The translations under genes were made by a program, and so were the position numbers. Positions 48,187 through 59,563 of a stretch of 64,000 nt of DNA are shown here, piece after piece (positions within the stretch are counted from its first letter, which is position 1; each line of letters begins with the position of its first letter). The notes under the pieces are model-generated. The model had not been told where the DNA came from and searched no databases. It saw only the letters and a list, made by a program, of their open reading frames with translations. The stretch comes from Megalobrama amblycephala. Its lineage: Eukaryota > Chordata > Actinopteri > Cypriniformes > Xenocyprididae. The stretch spans positions 19,856,914 through 19,920,913 of the forward strand of contig NC_063052.1 of assembly GCF_018812025.1 (NCBI RefSeq), in the 5' to 3' direction.

Positions 48187-48642
48187 TTATATATATATAT
48201 ATAAGGGCTATACAGATATCTAGTGGCTACAGTATGGTATTAAAGATTTTTTTTTTAGTCATTTGATAAAGTGTTTTCGTAGCTGGAAGGCAGAGTTTGC
48301 ACTGTACAACCATGTTGTTTGCATTTTCTTCTTTAAAAAAAAAATAAAAATAGCAGTGAAATTTCCATGAATTGAAAGCGTTTTTTCCCGTGGGGAAGCA
48401 TCGTTTCAACAACCAGCATTGATTCAGTCTGCGTCTGAGGAGATTGTAGACGGGTGTTATTTGTGCATGCACCAGTGGGTTTATTTAGTTTTAAATGAAA
48501 CCATTGTAATCCTGATAGTATTCCCCCTTTTTTCAAAATGTAACTGTAATCTGATTACTACGTTTTTGGACCCAACTGTAACGAATTACAGTTACTGGAT
48601 TTTTGTATCCTGATTACTCAACGCCATTACTCCCCAACCCTG
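47441..48642. mobile_element. hAT-like non-autonomous element with 8-bp duplication GGGACAAA
   Basis: The duplication GGGACAAA is at 47433-47440 and 48643-48650. The termini CAGGCTTGGGAAGGTTAC and (reverse complement) CAGGGTTGGGGAGTAATG are inverted. The interior has a direct duplication of about 185 bp (47604-47787 and 47788-47968) and a (AT)n tract at 48111-48202. No transposase. Confidence 0.85.
48111..48202. repeat. (AT)n microsatellite with short interruption
   Basis: About 45 AT units broken once by attattttat near 48180. Confidence 0.95.
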
Positions 48643-48879
48643 GGGACAAACAACATGAAATAAGACTGACAGTTTGACACACTGACTGTTTGACACAAGT
48701 GCTTACTGAAGAGCACAAGCTGATGCTACTATGTTGCCGGCTCCCTTTGTAGCTTCCACGGTACGCCGTCACGTCACAAGCGATGCAGCACCAATCAGGA
48801 TTGGACTAGTTGGACATGTGCTTCATTATAAAGCCCACGGCACTTCTCATAAAAGAGTAGGGGTGTAACCTCGGTGTCC

Positions 48880-49165
48880 AGACCACATTCGCTCCATTAG
48901 CCCTGATCAATCATGGCCTCCTAATAATCCTCATCAACTGAATTTGCTCAATCACTATCTCTCCTCTCCATCTATAGCTGATGTGGTGTGTGGTGAGTGC
49001 ACTGGTGCCGTTGTACTGTGCCTGCCGTCGCATCATCCAAGTGAATGTTGCACACTGGTGATGGTCGAGGAGAGACCCCTGACATGATTGTAAAGCGCTT
49101 TGGGTGTACAGTAGTACATAGTGCTATATAAATGCATCATTCATTCATTCATAAATAAAAAAGGG
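48880..49165 (+). repeat. LINE/SINE 3' end with ATTC tail
   Basis: GTAAAGCGCTTTGGGTGTAC followed by gctatataaatg and an (attc)n tail is a typical 3' terminus of fish L2-like LINEs and their SINE partners. The upstream body is not recognisable as coding. Confidence 0.55.
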
Positions 49166-49259
49166 GCAGAATGTTAATTAATAAAGACTTATTTTCAGTC
49201 TTACTTTAACTTATTTGAAAAATGTAGTGCATTTCAAATCAGTCAAATCTAGATCTTTT

Positions 49260-49830
49260 TTGTTAGGATGTTGCCTTAGAAGGCATCTGCCTGTGTAGAT
49301 AGTAGACAGCAGCAGCTAGCTTTAAGGTTTGTGTATATGTGTGTCTTGTGGAGGCTGGCTATCAGTGGAGCCATTCCTACACTCATGAAAATAAATGATG
49401 CTGATGAGAAAGAGAGGCTACAGGGGGGTGGTAGGATCTGGTGGGCTCCAGTATTTGTCTCCTTCCTGTCAGCTTCCTGTGAAGAATGGTGCTCTGTACT
49501 GTCAGTACAACACGCCTGGTTTGCATTAAGATGCATGATACCAGCCGTACACACACACACACACACACACAAACTGTCCCCCTTAGCTGAGCTGGCAGAC
49601 CGGGGTGTTGAGCGTCAGACCCATGACACACGTTCTCCATCAGTATTCAGAGGGTGCTGCTGCAACCAAACACCTTCCCTATCCTCTGTATTTTCAGCAC
49701 AATTTATGAATTCTCTTTCTGTCTGTCTCTGTTTCACTCTGCTACTTAGCAGCTCTGCTAAGCAACATGTGCAGCTTGATACTCACCGCAGTGCATCCCA
49801 AACAGAGACAGCTTGAACCCTTTCTTAAAT
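49260..49830. other. Unique GC-balanced block with overlapping open frames, unrecognised
   Basis: It carries a 161-codon plus frame (49331-49816) crossing a (AC)n tract at 49549-49570, which makes coding use doubtful. It may be conserved regulatory sequence or a lineage-specific exon. No domain recognised. Confidence 0.25.
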
Positions 49831-49899
49831 CAAACTTTAATCCACCATCCAACAAGAACAAGATTAAAAAAGAGGCCATTCCATGTATTAAAGACATGA

Positions 49900-50260
49900 C
49901 AGATAGATAGATTTGAGATCGCAGTGGACATGAAGAACTATAATGCGAAAAGAGCTTGCCTAAAAAAGGCTACTATCAAAGAGCACACCCAGGTTCTTTC
50001 CTGACAATGAAGACTTGACAGAGTATCTATTGAGATTTAGACAGTATTCTAAGTTATCACATGTGGAGGTTTTTGGTCCTCTGGTTTTTTTTCTTCCTTT
50101 TCTGAATTTAGTAGTAGGAAATTACTATTCATCCATTTTTTTATTTCAACTATGCACTCCATTAGTTTTGTGAATGTGTATGTTTTGCCAGGCCGTAAAG
50201 TATTATAGAGCTGAGTATCACCATCATAATGCTTGAAGAACTTAGACAAATCATATATGA
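49900..50260 (-). pseudogene. LINE reverse-transcriptase fragment (CR1/L2/Rex-like)
   Basis: On the minus strand YDGDTQLYNTLRPG then LMECIVEIKKWMNSNFLLLN and SEK match the RT motif C region. The usual YADD has become YDGD, so the catalytic site is lost. Only about 65 codons remain. Confidence 0.6.
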
Positions 50261-51527
50261 TTATTAATCATGCATTTTTCATTTATTTTCATGTTTCATC
50301 TGTCTCTTCCCTGTCCCTTTGTTGCGATACCAGATAATGCATCTAAATAAGTCATCAATTACATAAACTCCAGCTAACACGTATAGCTTGTATAACTCCT
50401 GTTTTCTGTCCATGAGCTCCCTCTCTTACCTATGGCTGAATCACCGCCGTGCTGAGAGCGACTGCCATACCTTGGCTGCCTGGTCAAGTCAATGCAACTT
50501 ATATAGTTTTATTCTTTGCATGCAGGTTTAACAGAGTTATATTACTATGTGTAAAATATAATTTGTATTTTTAAATAAAACAGAAAAGTAAGTAAATTAA
50601 ATTGCGCTGCCTTTAATCCATTTTGCTTCCAATGTGTCTATTCACAACGTGATTTTGCAGCGTTAAGTATTGTAGCCAATCACAGGGATTTCTGTTGACC
50701 AATGAGTGTTTAAGTTGTCCCGTTGTCCTAACGTGGCTGAAAAAACAACACAAAGTATGACAATGTTAATCTGTGCTGTGTTATTCAATGTTTATGTGCT
50801 TTATTTAATGTTAAAAGCGTGTAAAGCTTTTACTTTGAATATCATTTAGTGCTCTCAGCTTCCCATATGAAAAAAACCTGTATGTTTCATATACAGCAAC
50901 CATATATATTCTTTACTCAAATCAGCCAGAATTTCCAGAAAATCAGCCAGAATTTTCCAGAAAGTCCAATACATGTCATATACAAAATCAGACCGATTAT
51001 GGCCACTTTCGTACTAAAAAGCACACATAAAACTTATATGGGATTTTTAGATCATATATGAATACTGCAAAATTCTTATGAGTTTTACATGACAACAGTA
51101 TGCAATAGTATATGATTTTAGTAGAAAATGTGTATGAATATCAGTAAATTTCCTATACAAATCATTTAAAATTCTTGATTGAATCATATGCAAGTCATAT
51201 AGGATTCATTTAAATTTTGCATTATTTGCTCATATGAATTTTATACAGATTATATATGTTTTTAATAGGTAAATTGTGTGTCTGTTCTTCAAACTTTATA
51301 TGTTTCCACCTAATTCCTCATATCTCTACATATAATTATCTTACATGATTTCTATAAATATTACAATATCTCTGCATATACAAATCATATATGATTTCAG
51401 TCAATTACTTGCACAAATTTACATTAGAAATACTTTTATTTCAACACAATCAACAAGACAATCAAATTATACTCCACAAGAGTAATTTAAAATTACAACT
51501 TGATATCAAACTGAACTTTGTGAAGGC

Positions 51528-51571
<44 letters not shown>

Positions 51572-51686
51572 CAACAACAACAAAATACCTTGAACACACT
51601 GTCACGGCTATCAATCATCAAAGACCATTAAGGTTTTCAGATGTTTTTTGTGTATTCTTCCCTCTAATTTCAGTAAGTTTGGCATT
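50261..51686. other. AT-rich sequence rich in catat/atatga words
   Basis: 50840-51410 repeats short catatg/tatatgatt words in both orientations and looks like a degenerate repeat. A (CA)n tract lies at 51530-51559. No gene seen. Confidence 0.35.
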
Positions 51687-52738
51687 AATGGACTATATGC
51701 ACGGAGCGTTCTTTAGAACTTCCGCATTAATATAAGCCAGCTCGAAAACTTCCGGTGAGATGTCATTTGCTGGTGTGTTGAGCATCAGTAGTGTAATACT
51801 TAGTTTATAATCAGAATATAGTCACTTAAATAGTGTGGCATAGCATTAATTTAGTTATTCAAACGTAAGACAGCATAAAAAAAAAACAAAAAAAAAAAAT
51901 AGAGACGTACCTCGGCTAAATTCAATTCGACCATTAGTTTTCACACTTTTATGTGGAAAAAAAGCTTCAAAAATTAAATATTTATTGTGCACTTTAGTTA
52001 GATTAATTGAATAAAATGTGTGTTTTCACAAGTGTGCTGAAATCATTGATCTTGCGCTGCTCTGACTGACATCTGCTGTGATTACAAAGGGAGAGCACGG
52101 TGCTCGCTTTTTGTGTAATTCACAATAAAAGTTATTGTTTTTCATAAGATTTTGTGAGTATTTCATAGTTCACATTGACAAAATGTATTTTAAACCTAGT
52201 TATTTTATAATGTTTAATATTTAGTCAAAAACGAAGTGAAAAACGTTTAGAGGAAATGGCTGATATGTGCGCAAATAAATGCTACTTTGCCGCCACCTGC
52301 TGGTTAAAGTGCTAATTACTGTCTTTTTTATTTTTAAATATGTGTTTTCTATCAAATGTTACATTTCCTACATTTTTAAACGTTCGGTTTTACAATGGGG
52401 ACAATCTCAGAAGGATGAACAAATAATGTTTGTGGTCATCACATTAAAAATAACATTTGAAGTGCTGGGGAAAAATGCATCTGCATGTCTAATTACAGAC
52501 ACGGCATTTTTAAACAGTCCCAATAGCTTCGTCTTTATTGCAATCAATAAAACTGGTTTATTGGCAAATTAGGTAAATGTGATAACTGCATTAAAATAGA
52601 AATACAACATTAAAAAGTCAACCATAGATGGTTTTGTGTCGATGTACAACGACTACAGAATGAACAGCTAACAGTTCACCGGAAGTGCTCGAGCTGGCTT
52701 AACGACAACCAGGAAGTAACCCGTGCATATAGTCCATT
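51687..52738. mobile_element. TIR element with AATGGACTATATGCACGG ends
   Basis: AATGGACTATATGCACGG at 51687 and CCGTGCATATAGTCCATT ending at 52738 are exact inverted termini. Subterminal cttccggtgagatg/gttcaccggaag also pair. A 97-codon frame inside (52279-52572) has no known domain. Target duplication not clear. Confidence 0.65.
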
Positions 52739-52982
52739 GCTGTACCAATGCTGGTGGGCACCACATGAGGACACTTTCTGCAACGTTGCTCCTGTGAGAC
52801 AAACAAATAAAAGGCAAAACATTGCTGTTGTTAGGAAGCAAAGTGGCCCACAGTCCATGACTACATATCAAGTTAGACAAATCAACAGCAGCATGTTTGG
52901 GGAACTGGACTTCCAAATGGAACCAGAAAGTTGTAAGTTTGACAGGAATTGACACTATTGTGGCACGGAGCAAGAAACTTAG

Positions 52983-53771
52983 AAGGATTATTTCACTTTG
53001 AAATGAAAATTATCCTAAGCTTTACTCACCCTCAAGCCATCCTAGGTGTATATGACTTTCTTCTTTCTGATGAACATAATCTGAGAAATATTATTAAATA
53101 TCCTGACACATCAAAGCTTTATTATGGTGGTGATAGTGATCAATGAGTATGAGCTCAAGAAAGTGTCTCCATCCACATCCATCCATACTCCACACGACTC
53201 CGGGGTTTAATAAAGGCCTTCTGCGATGGATTTGTGTAAAAGAAATATTCATATTTAAACAAGTTATGAAGTAAAATATCTAGCTTCCACCAGACCACCA
53301 TCCATATTCAAGTTACGAAGAAAGTGTAAAACTCTTGCAGTTCACAAAGCTTACACTATGTCCTACACCTTCCCTAATAAACTTACGGAAAAAACTGTAA
53401 CTGACGTGATGCCAATTTACACTTTCTTTGTAACTTGAATATGGATTGTGGTCTGGCGGAAGCTAAATATTTTACTGCATAACTTGTTAAATATTGTTAA
53501 ATTTTTAACACAAATGCATTGCTTCGATTCAGAAGGCCTTTATTAAGCTCCCTGGAGCCGTGTGGAGTACGTTTATGATGGATAGAGGCACTTTCTTCAG
53601 CCTTATACTCATTGATCCCGTTCACTGCCATTATAAAGCTTGGATGCATCAGAATATTTATTAATATTTCTCAGATTGTGTTAATCAGAAAAAAGAAAGT
53701 CATATACACCTAGGACAGCTTGAGGGTGAATACAGCTTGGGCTAATTTTCATTTGAAACTGAACTAATCCT
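52983..53771. mobile_element. Diverged TTAA-type fold-back element
   Basis: AAGGATTATTTCACTTTGAA at the left and TTCATTTGAAACTGAACTAA then TCCT at the right are related to the 33994-34876 family. The right flank is TTAA (53772-53775) and the left flank TTAG. Confidence 0.6.
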
Positions 53772-53866
53772 TTAACCTAAACTTACTCCCAATGGATCAC
53801 ATTGAATATAGTAATAACAACAACAGGGTTTCAGCACTTCATTGACTAGATAAACTAGTACACTAC

Positions 53867-53994
53867 CTGTTCTGTTGGAAGGGCTCTGTAATTACTCTGT
53901 GGCAAATCCTGTCCCATCTTCCAAGTTATGTGACTGATGCTGACAAACAGAGACTTCAGGGCCATCTTCACTTCATTTATCAGATTTGGTAGCT
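53867..53994 (-). other. Candidate minus-strand exon, unrecognised
   Basis: On the minus strand tttttgttgctag precedes 53994 and cag|GTAGTG follows 53867. One frame is open throughout (LPNLINEVKMALKSLFVSIS, then HITWKMGQDLPQSNYRALPT and EQ). It has balanced, protein-like composition but no family I know. Confidence 0.3.
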
Positions 53995-56676
53995 CTAGCA
54001 ACAAAAATATAGCAAAATAAAATATGATAAAGCAATCTCTTACACCTATTTACTATGTGTACATATGGTCATCTAAGCTGATGAATTTAAAGTTAATGAT
54101 GCGTTTTACAAAGCCATCATGCCAGATGTTAGAGGTTGGAAAACTTTCAGGTTTCTTGTCATATACTTGATAATGCAATTAATTACCAATAATTATTAAA
54201 TTCTTTGTCTTTACATAGCAAGTTGAATAATAATATTGAAACAATAGCAGTTCTACAAAAAAATTGAAAGTTTGAAGTGCAAAGACAGTAAAAACTATTA
54301 AAGTAATCCACCAAACAGTTTGATAGCTGGCTGCTGATTCACCACAACAGTAAAATAACTAGTATGTGCATTTTTCGTACTTTTTTGTCATCATTTCTCA
54401 ATTTTTCGTTTTCCTCCATTTTTTCAGCCTCTTCTGAGTCTCTGTTGAGGTTGTGCTTGATACTCATCAACAGTCATTAATTTCTCTGTGGTTTGGGAAT
54501 CACTGTCCTTTTCCTTTAGGTCTGTCAACAAGAAACAAGAGATGGAAATGATACGCATTCATTTTCTTAGATATTTGTCTTCTTACCTCAATAAATGTAA
54601 ACAGATGAACATAAATGACTGTACCTGAAGGGGAGAGAGGCAGATCTCAAAGGAGATATGTTAATACTTTATTTTAAGGGTCCACAATTATGCATGTTAC
54701 GCACATACACACTAGTAATTAATGATCAACTTAAATAGGCTAGTAAGGGCATATTAGCAATTATTTAAACCATATTTTTTGTGTAGTAAGGTACTTCAAT
54801 TAAATAAACTGAACAATAAGAAGCTAGTAACTATGTTTAATCAGTGATGGTTTAGTTATAAATTGCTAAAAGTGTGTAACAAAATTTGACCCCCTGTTGT
54901 AAAGTGAAAGTTAAATTTAGGTTTATTGACCAGAATAAACTATAATCATCACGTTCACACCATAGACTGTAAAAAAATATGGACGTAGCGTCCGTGACGT
55001 CACCCATAGAGTTCTGAACAGCAGTTTTGACGCGTAATTGAGGCCGCGGCCATCTTAGCTGCGCGTCACCGCACGTCACTCCCGGATAACTGAAAATGGG
55101 CAAAGAGGCGGGGAGGTGGTTTGAGCTGATATGACTGGTTGCTGAAACCACGCCCGCCTAGCTCGACGCGACCATGTTAGCAGCAAAGGAGCTATCTATC
55201 TATCTTAGATACGATCTAAAATATTAATGAAGATAAGTTTTATCATCAGAACGTTCTAAAGGTTTACTGTCAATCTACGGTGTTTTTTAAGATATAGATC
55301 CTCCAACACCAGTAGTGTTGGTTGTGCAAATAACAACATGGAAAATCAAATGGGACTTCGTACCTTTATAATGAAATAGAGATCGCGAGATGAATCCAAT
55401 CCGTGGCACTTGGGTAAAATATGAGTGTCCATTGCAAAACAAAAAAACGTCACATTTCTTCTGAATGATCTGCTCTCTGTCATCGTTCTTCAAGAAAGGA
55501 TGCAATCTGAGCAGCCTTTATGTTGTAAAACTGTATACGATCGTATCTAACAAACAAATGAGCCTATGTCCAAAGTATATTTTTTCCAAAATAGTGCAGC
55601 AGTTTTAGTTATAATATCCAAGCAGTGCTGTCGGATTTTGATATCCTCCCGCCATTGTCATTGCAGTAAATCTCACAACCAAAACTTTCAACCAATGCCA
55701 CGATCCAACAACGTGTGTTCTGTGTCTCTTCCCCATGCATGCACATTTACACAGACACACATCAGTCTCGAATATTATGCAGCAAGCCATATTTTATAAT
55801 TGTATAAAATAATCGAGCACAAATACGGCTGAGATGCCAAATTCAGCGGCAGCTGAGGTAACATGACGGCTCACAGACAGCAGCGCAATCTACCTGTCAC
55901 TCAAGTGACCACGCCCTTAATTATGCAGAACTTTAAGGCTTAATATAATTTAAACGGATAAGTTATAAAAAATTCACCCCCTCAGAGTTGTCATGAAGGG
56001 CAAAAATAGCAGTATAGACCAAAACCACAATTTGAACCAACTTGTAAGTTTACATGTTTTTTTCTGCTATACTACATATAACTATGCCAATTTCACACCA
56101 AGCGGCAACCTCCCCCTGTTTCTTGTGAAGCCAATACGGAAGTGAATTAAACTGCAATTCATCGACTGGCCGCTAGGGACAGGCTGCAGAAGGGAGCAGA
56201 ATCTCATTGACCATCATGTTAAATTAGCCAAGTTTACAGCAGAAAAAAACATGTTTACAGTCTGGTTCATATTGTGGTTTTGGTCTATACTGCGAATTTT
56301 GCCCTTCATGACAACTCTGAGGGGGGTGAATTTTTTTTATAGCTCATCTGTTTAAATTATATTAAGCCTTAAAGTTCTGCATAATTAAGGGCGTGGTCAC
56401 TTGAGTGACAGGTATGCCGCTGCTGTCTGTGAGCCGTCATCATGTTACCTCAGCAGCTCATTTCAGCCACTGAATTTGGCATCGCAGTCGTATTTGTGCT
56501 TTTTTCTGTATTATTTTATACAATATATGGCTTGCTGCATACTCGAGACAGATGTCAGTCTGTGTACATGTGCTCGCATGCGGAACACACGTTGTTGGAT
56601 CGTCGTGGCGTTGGCTAAAAGTTTTGTTCCTGAGATTTACTACAATGACAATACCAGGAGGATATACAACTCCGAC

Positions 56677-56841
56677 AGCACTGCTTGGATATGACTAAAA
56701 CTGCTGCACTATTTTGAAAAATGATACTTTGGATACGTGCTCATTAGTTTGAGAGAACATTTGAGAGATATACATCTGGTACATATATATATATATATAT
56801 ATATATGTACCAGATGTATATCTCTCAAATGTTCTCACTTG

Positions 56842-56883
<42 letters not shown>

Positions 56884-56975
56884 AGATGTATATCTCTCAA
56901 ATGTTCTCTCAAACTAATGAGCACGTATCCAAAGTATAATTTTTCAAAATAGTGCAGTTTTAGTTATATCCAAGC
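56677..56975. repeat. Nested palindromes around (AT)n inside the fold-back right arm
   Basis: 56753-56836 is a perfect 84-bp palindrome (arm gagaacatttgagagatata). Its arm sequence recurs a third time from about 56881, and a longer inverted copy of 56677-56770 extends to about 56975. Confidence 0.8.
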
Positions 56976-56985
56976 AGTGCTGTAC

Positions 56986-57031
<46 letters not shown>

Positions 57032-57430
57032 CCCAAGTGCCACGGATTGGATTCATCTCGCGATCTCTATTTCATTATAAAGGTATGAAATCCCATTTGA
57101 TTTGTGTTATTTGCACACCCCACACAAATTAATTAGCCTACTGGTATTAGAGCATCTATAACGTTATCGTAAAAAAAATCCCCGTAGATTGACAGTAATC
57201 CTTTAATACTTTCTAATGATATTGCTATCTTTATTAATATTTTAGATAGTATCTAAGATCGATAGCTAGGGCGGGCGTGGTTTCAGCAACAAGTCGCATG
57301 GGCTCCAACTTCGTCCCGCCTCTTTGCCCATTTTCAGTTATCCGTGAGTGACGTGCGGTCACGTGCAGCTAAGATGGCCGCGGCCTCATTTATGCGTCAA
57401 AACTGCTGTTCAGAACTCTATGGGTGACGT

Positions 57431-58095
57431 CCAGTGCCCAAGGAAGTCGACCGGAAGTTGAAGTCGGCCGCGTGCTGCCATCTTGTAGCAGAACTTCACT
57501 TGCGTTAGCATCCCATTGACTCCCATTCATTTTGGCGTCACTTTGACAGTGAATAACTTTACATCTGAGGCGTTTAAAGACTTCATTTGTCCATTATTTA
57601 TTTCCAAAGATACACGACAATGTATAAAGGGCTCCATTACCTTCTATGTTACATTATGGCCCCGTAGAAACAGTTTTTGTAAAAATAAGCTAACGATTGC
57701 GTCATAACCACTCGACTCTCTGTCGCACAGTAGAGAAATTACCGTACAGACAGGAGGAGAAGCTCGCAGGCAATCGGGGAGATTATCTTAATTTGGCGTA
57801 CTGGCGTTACATTTTAAAATACTATACAAACTAATTAATCAGAATACTTACTCCTGCTCACTCACGCCAAAGAACTCCCCGCTCAAGCTCGCCGTCTCTG
57901 CAAGATTAACGATGGCAGTTTGCACGCACAGCTACTAGAAGATTTACATCTGTCAGACAGGTTGCGGACGTCATCAAGCTTAGTTTGAGTCTGCGCGTCA
58001 GAAACGGAAGTGCTAAAAATCGCTAAAAATGGGCTTCACTTGTCTCAATTGAGTTCCAATGGGGTCGCTGTGTCCATTTCTTTTACTGTCTATGG
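57431..58095. mobile_element. 665-bp element inserted in the fold-back, duplication TGACGT
   Basis: Starts CCAGTGCCCAAGGAAGTCGA, ends TTTTACTGTCTATGG, flanked by TGACGT (57425-57430, 58096-58101). Nearly identical to the next element. Confidence 0.8.
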
Positions 58096-58144
58096 TGACG
58101 TCACGGACACTACGTCCATATTTTTTTACAGTCTATGGTTCACA

Positions 58145-58810
58145 CCAGTGCCCAAGGAAGTCGACCGGAAGTTGAAGTCGGCCGCGTGCCGCCATCTTGT
58201 AGCAGAACTTCACTTGCGTTAGCCATCCCATTGACTCCCATTCATTTTGGAGTCACTTTGACAGCAAATAACTTTACATCTGAGGCGTTTAAAGACTCAA
58301 TTTGTCCATTATTTATTTCTAAAGATACACGACAATGTATAAAGGGCCCCATTACCTTCTATGTTACATTATGGCCCCGTAGAAACAGTTTTTGTAAAAA
58401 TAGGCTAACGATTGCGACATAACCACTCGACTCTCTGTCGCACAGTAGAGAAATTACCGTACAGACAGGAGGAGAAGCTCGCAGGCAATAGTATGCATTA
58501 ACTTAATATGGCGTACTGGCGTTACATTTTAAAATACTATACAAAATAATTAATCAGAATAATTACTCCTGCTCACTCACGCCAAAGAACTCCCCGCTCA
58601 AGCTCGCCGTCTCTGCAAGATTAACGATGGCAGTTTGCACGCACAGCTACTAGAAGATTTACATCTGTCAGACAGGTTGCTGACGTCATCAAGCTTAGTT
58701 TGAGTCTGCGCGTCAGAAACGGAAGTGCTAAAAATCGCTAAAAATGGGCTTCACTTGTCTCAATTGAGTTCCAATGGGGTCGCTGTGTCCATTTCTTTTA
58801 CTGTCTATGG
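58145..58810. mobile_element. Second 666-bp copy abutting the fold-back, duplication TTCACA
   Basis: Same ends and interior as 57431-58095, with few differences. Flanked by TTCACA at 58139-58144 and 58811-58816. Confidence 0.8.
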
Positions 58811-59192
58811 TTCACACCCATGGAAAGAAAGTAAGGCCTTGCAAAACACAACAGTTAACTTTTGATTAAGACATTTCCATAAACCATATAAATATCTCAA
58901 ATTGACACAATCAAATTAAACATTAATAGGCAGTTATTAAACACACCGACACTAATATATACTCTTTATCTCATTTCATGACAATATTATCACGTTTACT
59001 CGTGTTAGCTTTAGCCCATGTGCTAATCAGTTCAGCTCGCGCTGTGCACGCGGCCTACTCAAAACGGCTCAGAATCAATCATTTTAGAAACTTCAACATG
59101 TAATTTACATTATATTCTTATTAATATCGAATATTTCACTCCCTAAAGCAGAATAGAATCATATCTTTATTCACACAAGGAAGATTACTCAC

Positions 59193-59302
59193 AGTGCTTC
59201 AACACTCTGGGATCCGCTCCGTCTCTCTTTCTTCTCTGTGTCCGACGACATCACTTCAGGCTGACGCATCGAGTTCAAAAGCTCCACTTTCAGTGCACTC
59301 AT
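59193..59302 (-). other. Candidate minus-strand first coding exon, unrecognised
   Basis: On the minus strand ATG at 59302 (in-frame TGA just upstream) opens MSALKVELLNSMRQPEVMSS then DTEKKERRSGSQSVEA. It ends at a strong donor, CT|GTGAGT. The upstream region (59310-59440) is CpG-rich with an inverted CCAAT box (attggctct). This looks like a promoter and first exon. I could not chain it in frame to downstream exons, so it may be non-coding or a pseudogene. Confidence 0.35.
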
Positions 59303-59563
59303 TCACATTTTCTGGAAAAACTCTGCTCTGTGCTGATCTGCTCTGACTCGCTCTCATCTGCTCACGCTGAAAGCAGAGCCATAGCAGCGCCGGCGGGACT
59401 TATGAATGCGCCGCTACTATTGGCTCTTAGGGGTGTCTCTCATTGCAGCACGAATCAGTGATTGGATGAATCTCTTTTTCTTCTAGAATTTGTTTACCTT
59501 TTCTTAGGTTACCCGGGTTACACATCAATTAATCTGGGCCAGAATCAGATCTGATTTCAACCT

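Larger units (their letters stand above)
46951..48860 (-). mobile_element. Probable DIRS-like 5' non-coding region split by a hAT-like insertion
   Basis: The flanks of the insertion (46951-47440 and 48643-48860) read as one continuous sequence once the insertion is removed. They lie beyond the gag start on the minus strand. Motifs such as gccgtcacgtcacaagc and caccaatcaggattgg occur near 48770-48805. Confidence 0.45.
54960..58138. mobile_element. 3.2-kb fold-back transposon (ccatagactgtaaaaaaa ends)
   Basis: Termini CCATAGACTGTAAAAAAATA and TATTTTTTTACAGTCTATGG are flanked by TTCACA (54954-54959, 58139-58144). The arms (about 54960-56060 and 56240-57430) are over 1 kb long and inverted. The loop lies near 56060-56240. 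The right arm is interrupted near its end by the insertion at 57431-58095. No transposase. Confidence 0.8.

Noticed and set aside
49331..49816. 161-codon plus-strand frame
   Set aside because: Crosses a (AC)n microsatellite giving HTHTHTHTH, has no domain and no clear splice or start context. Kept only as an unrecognised block.
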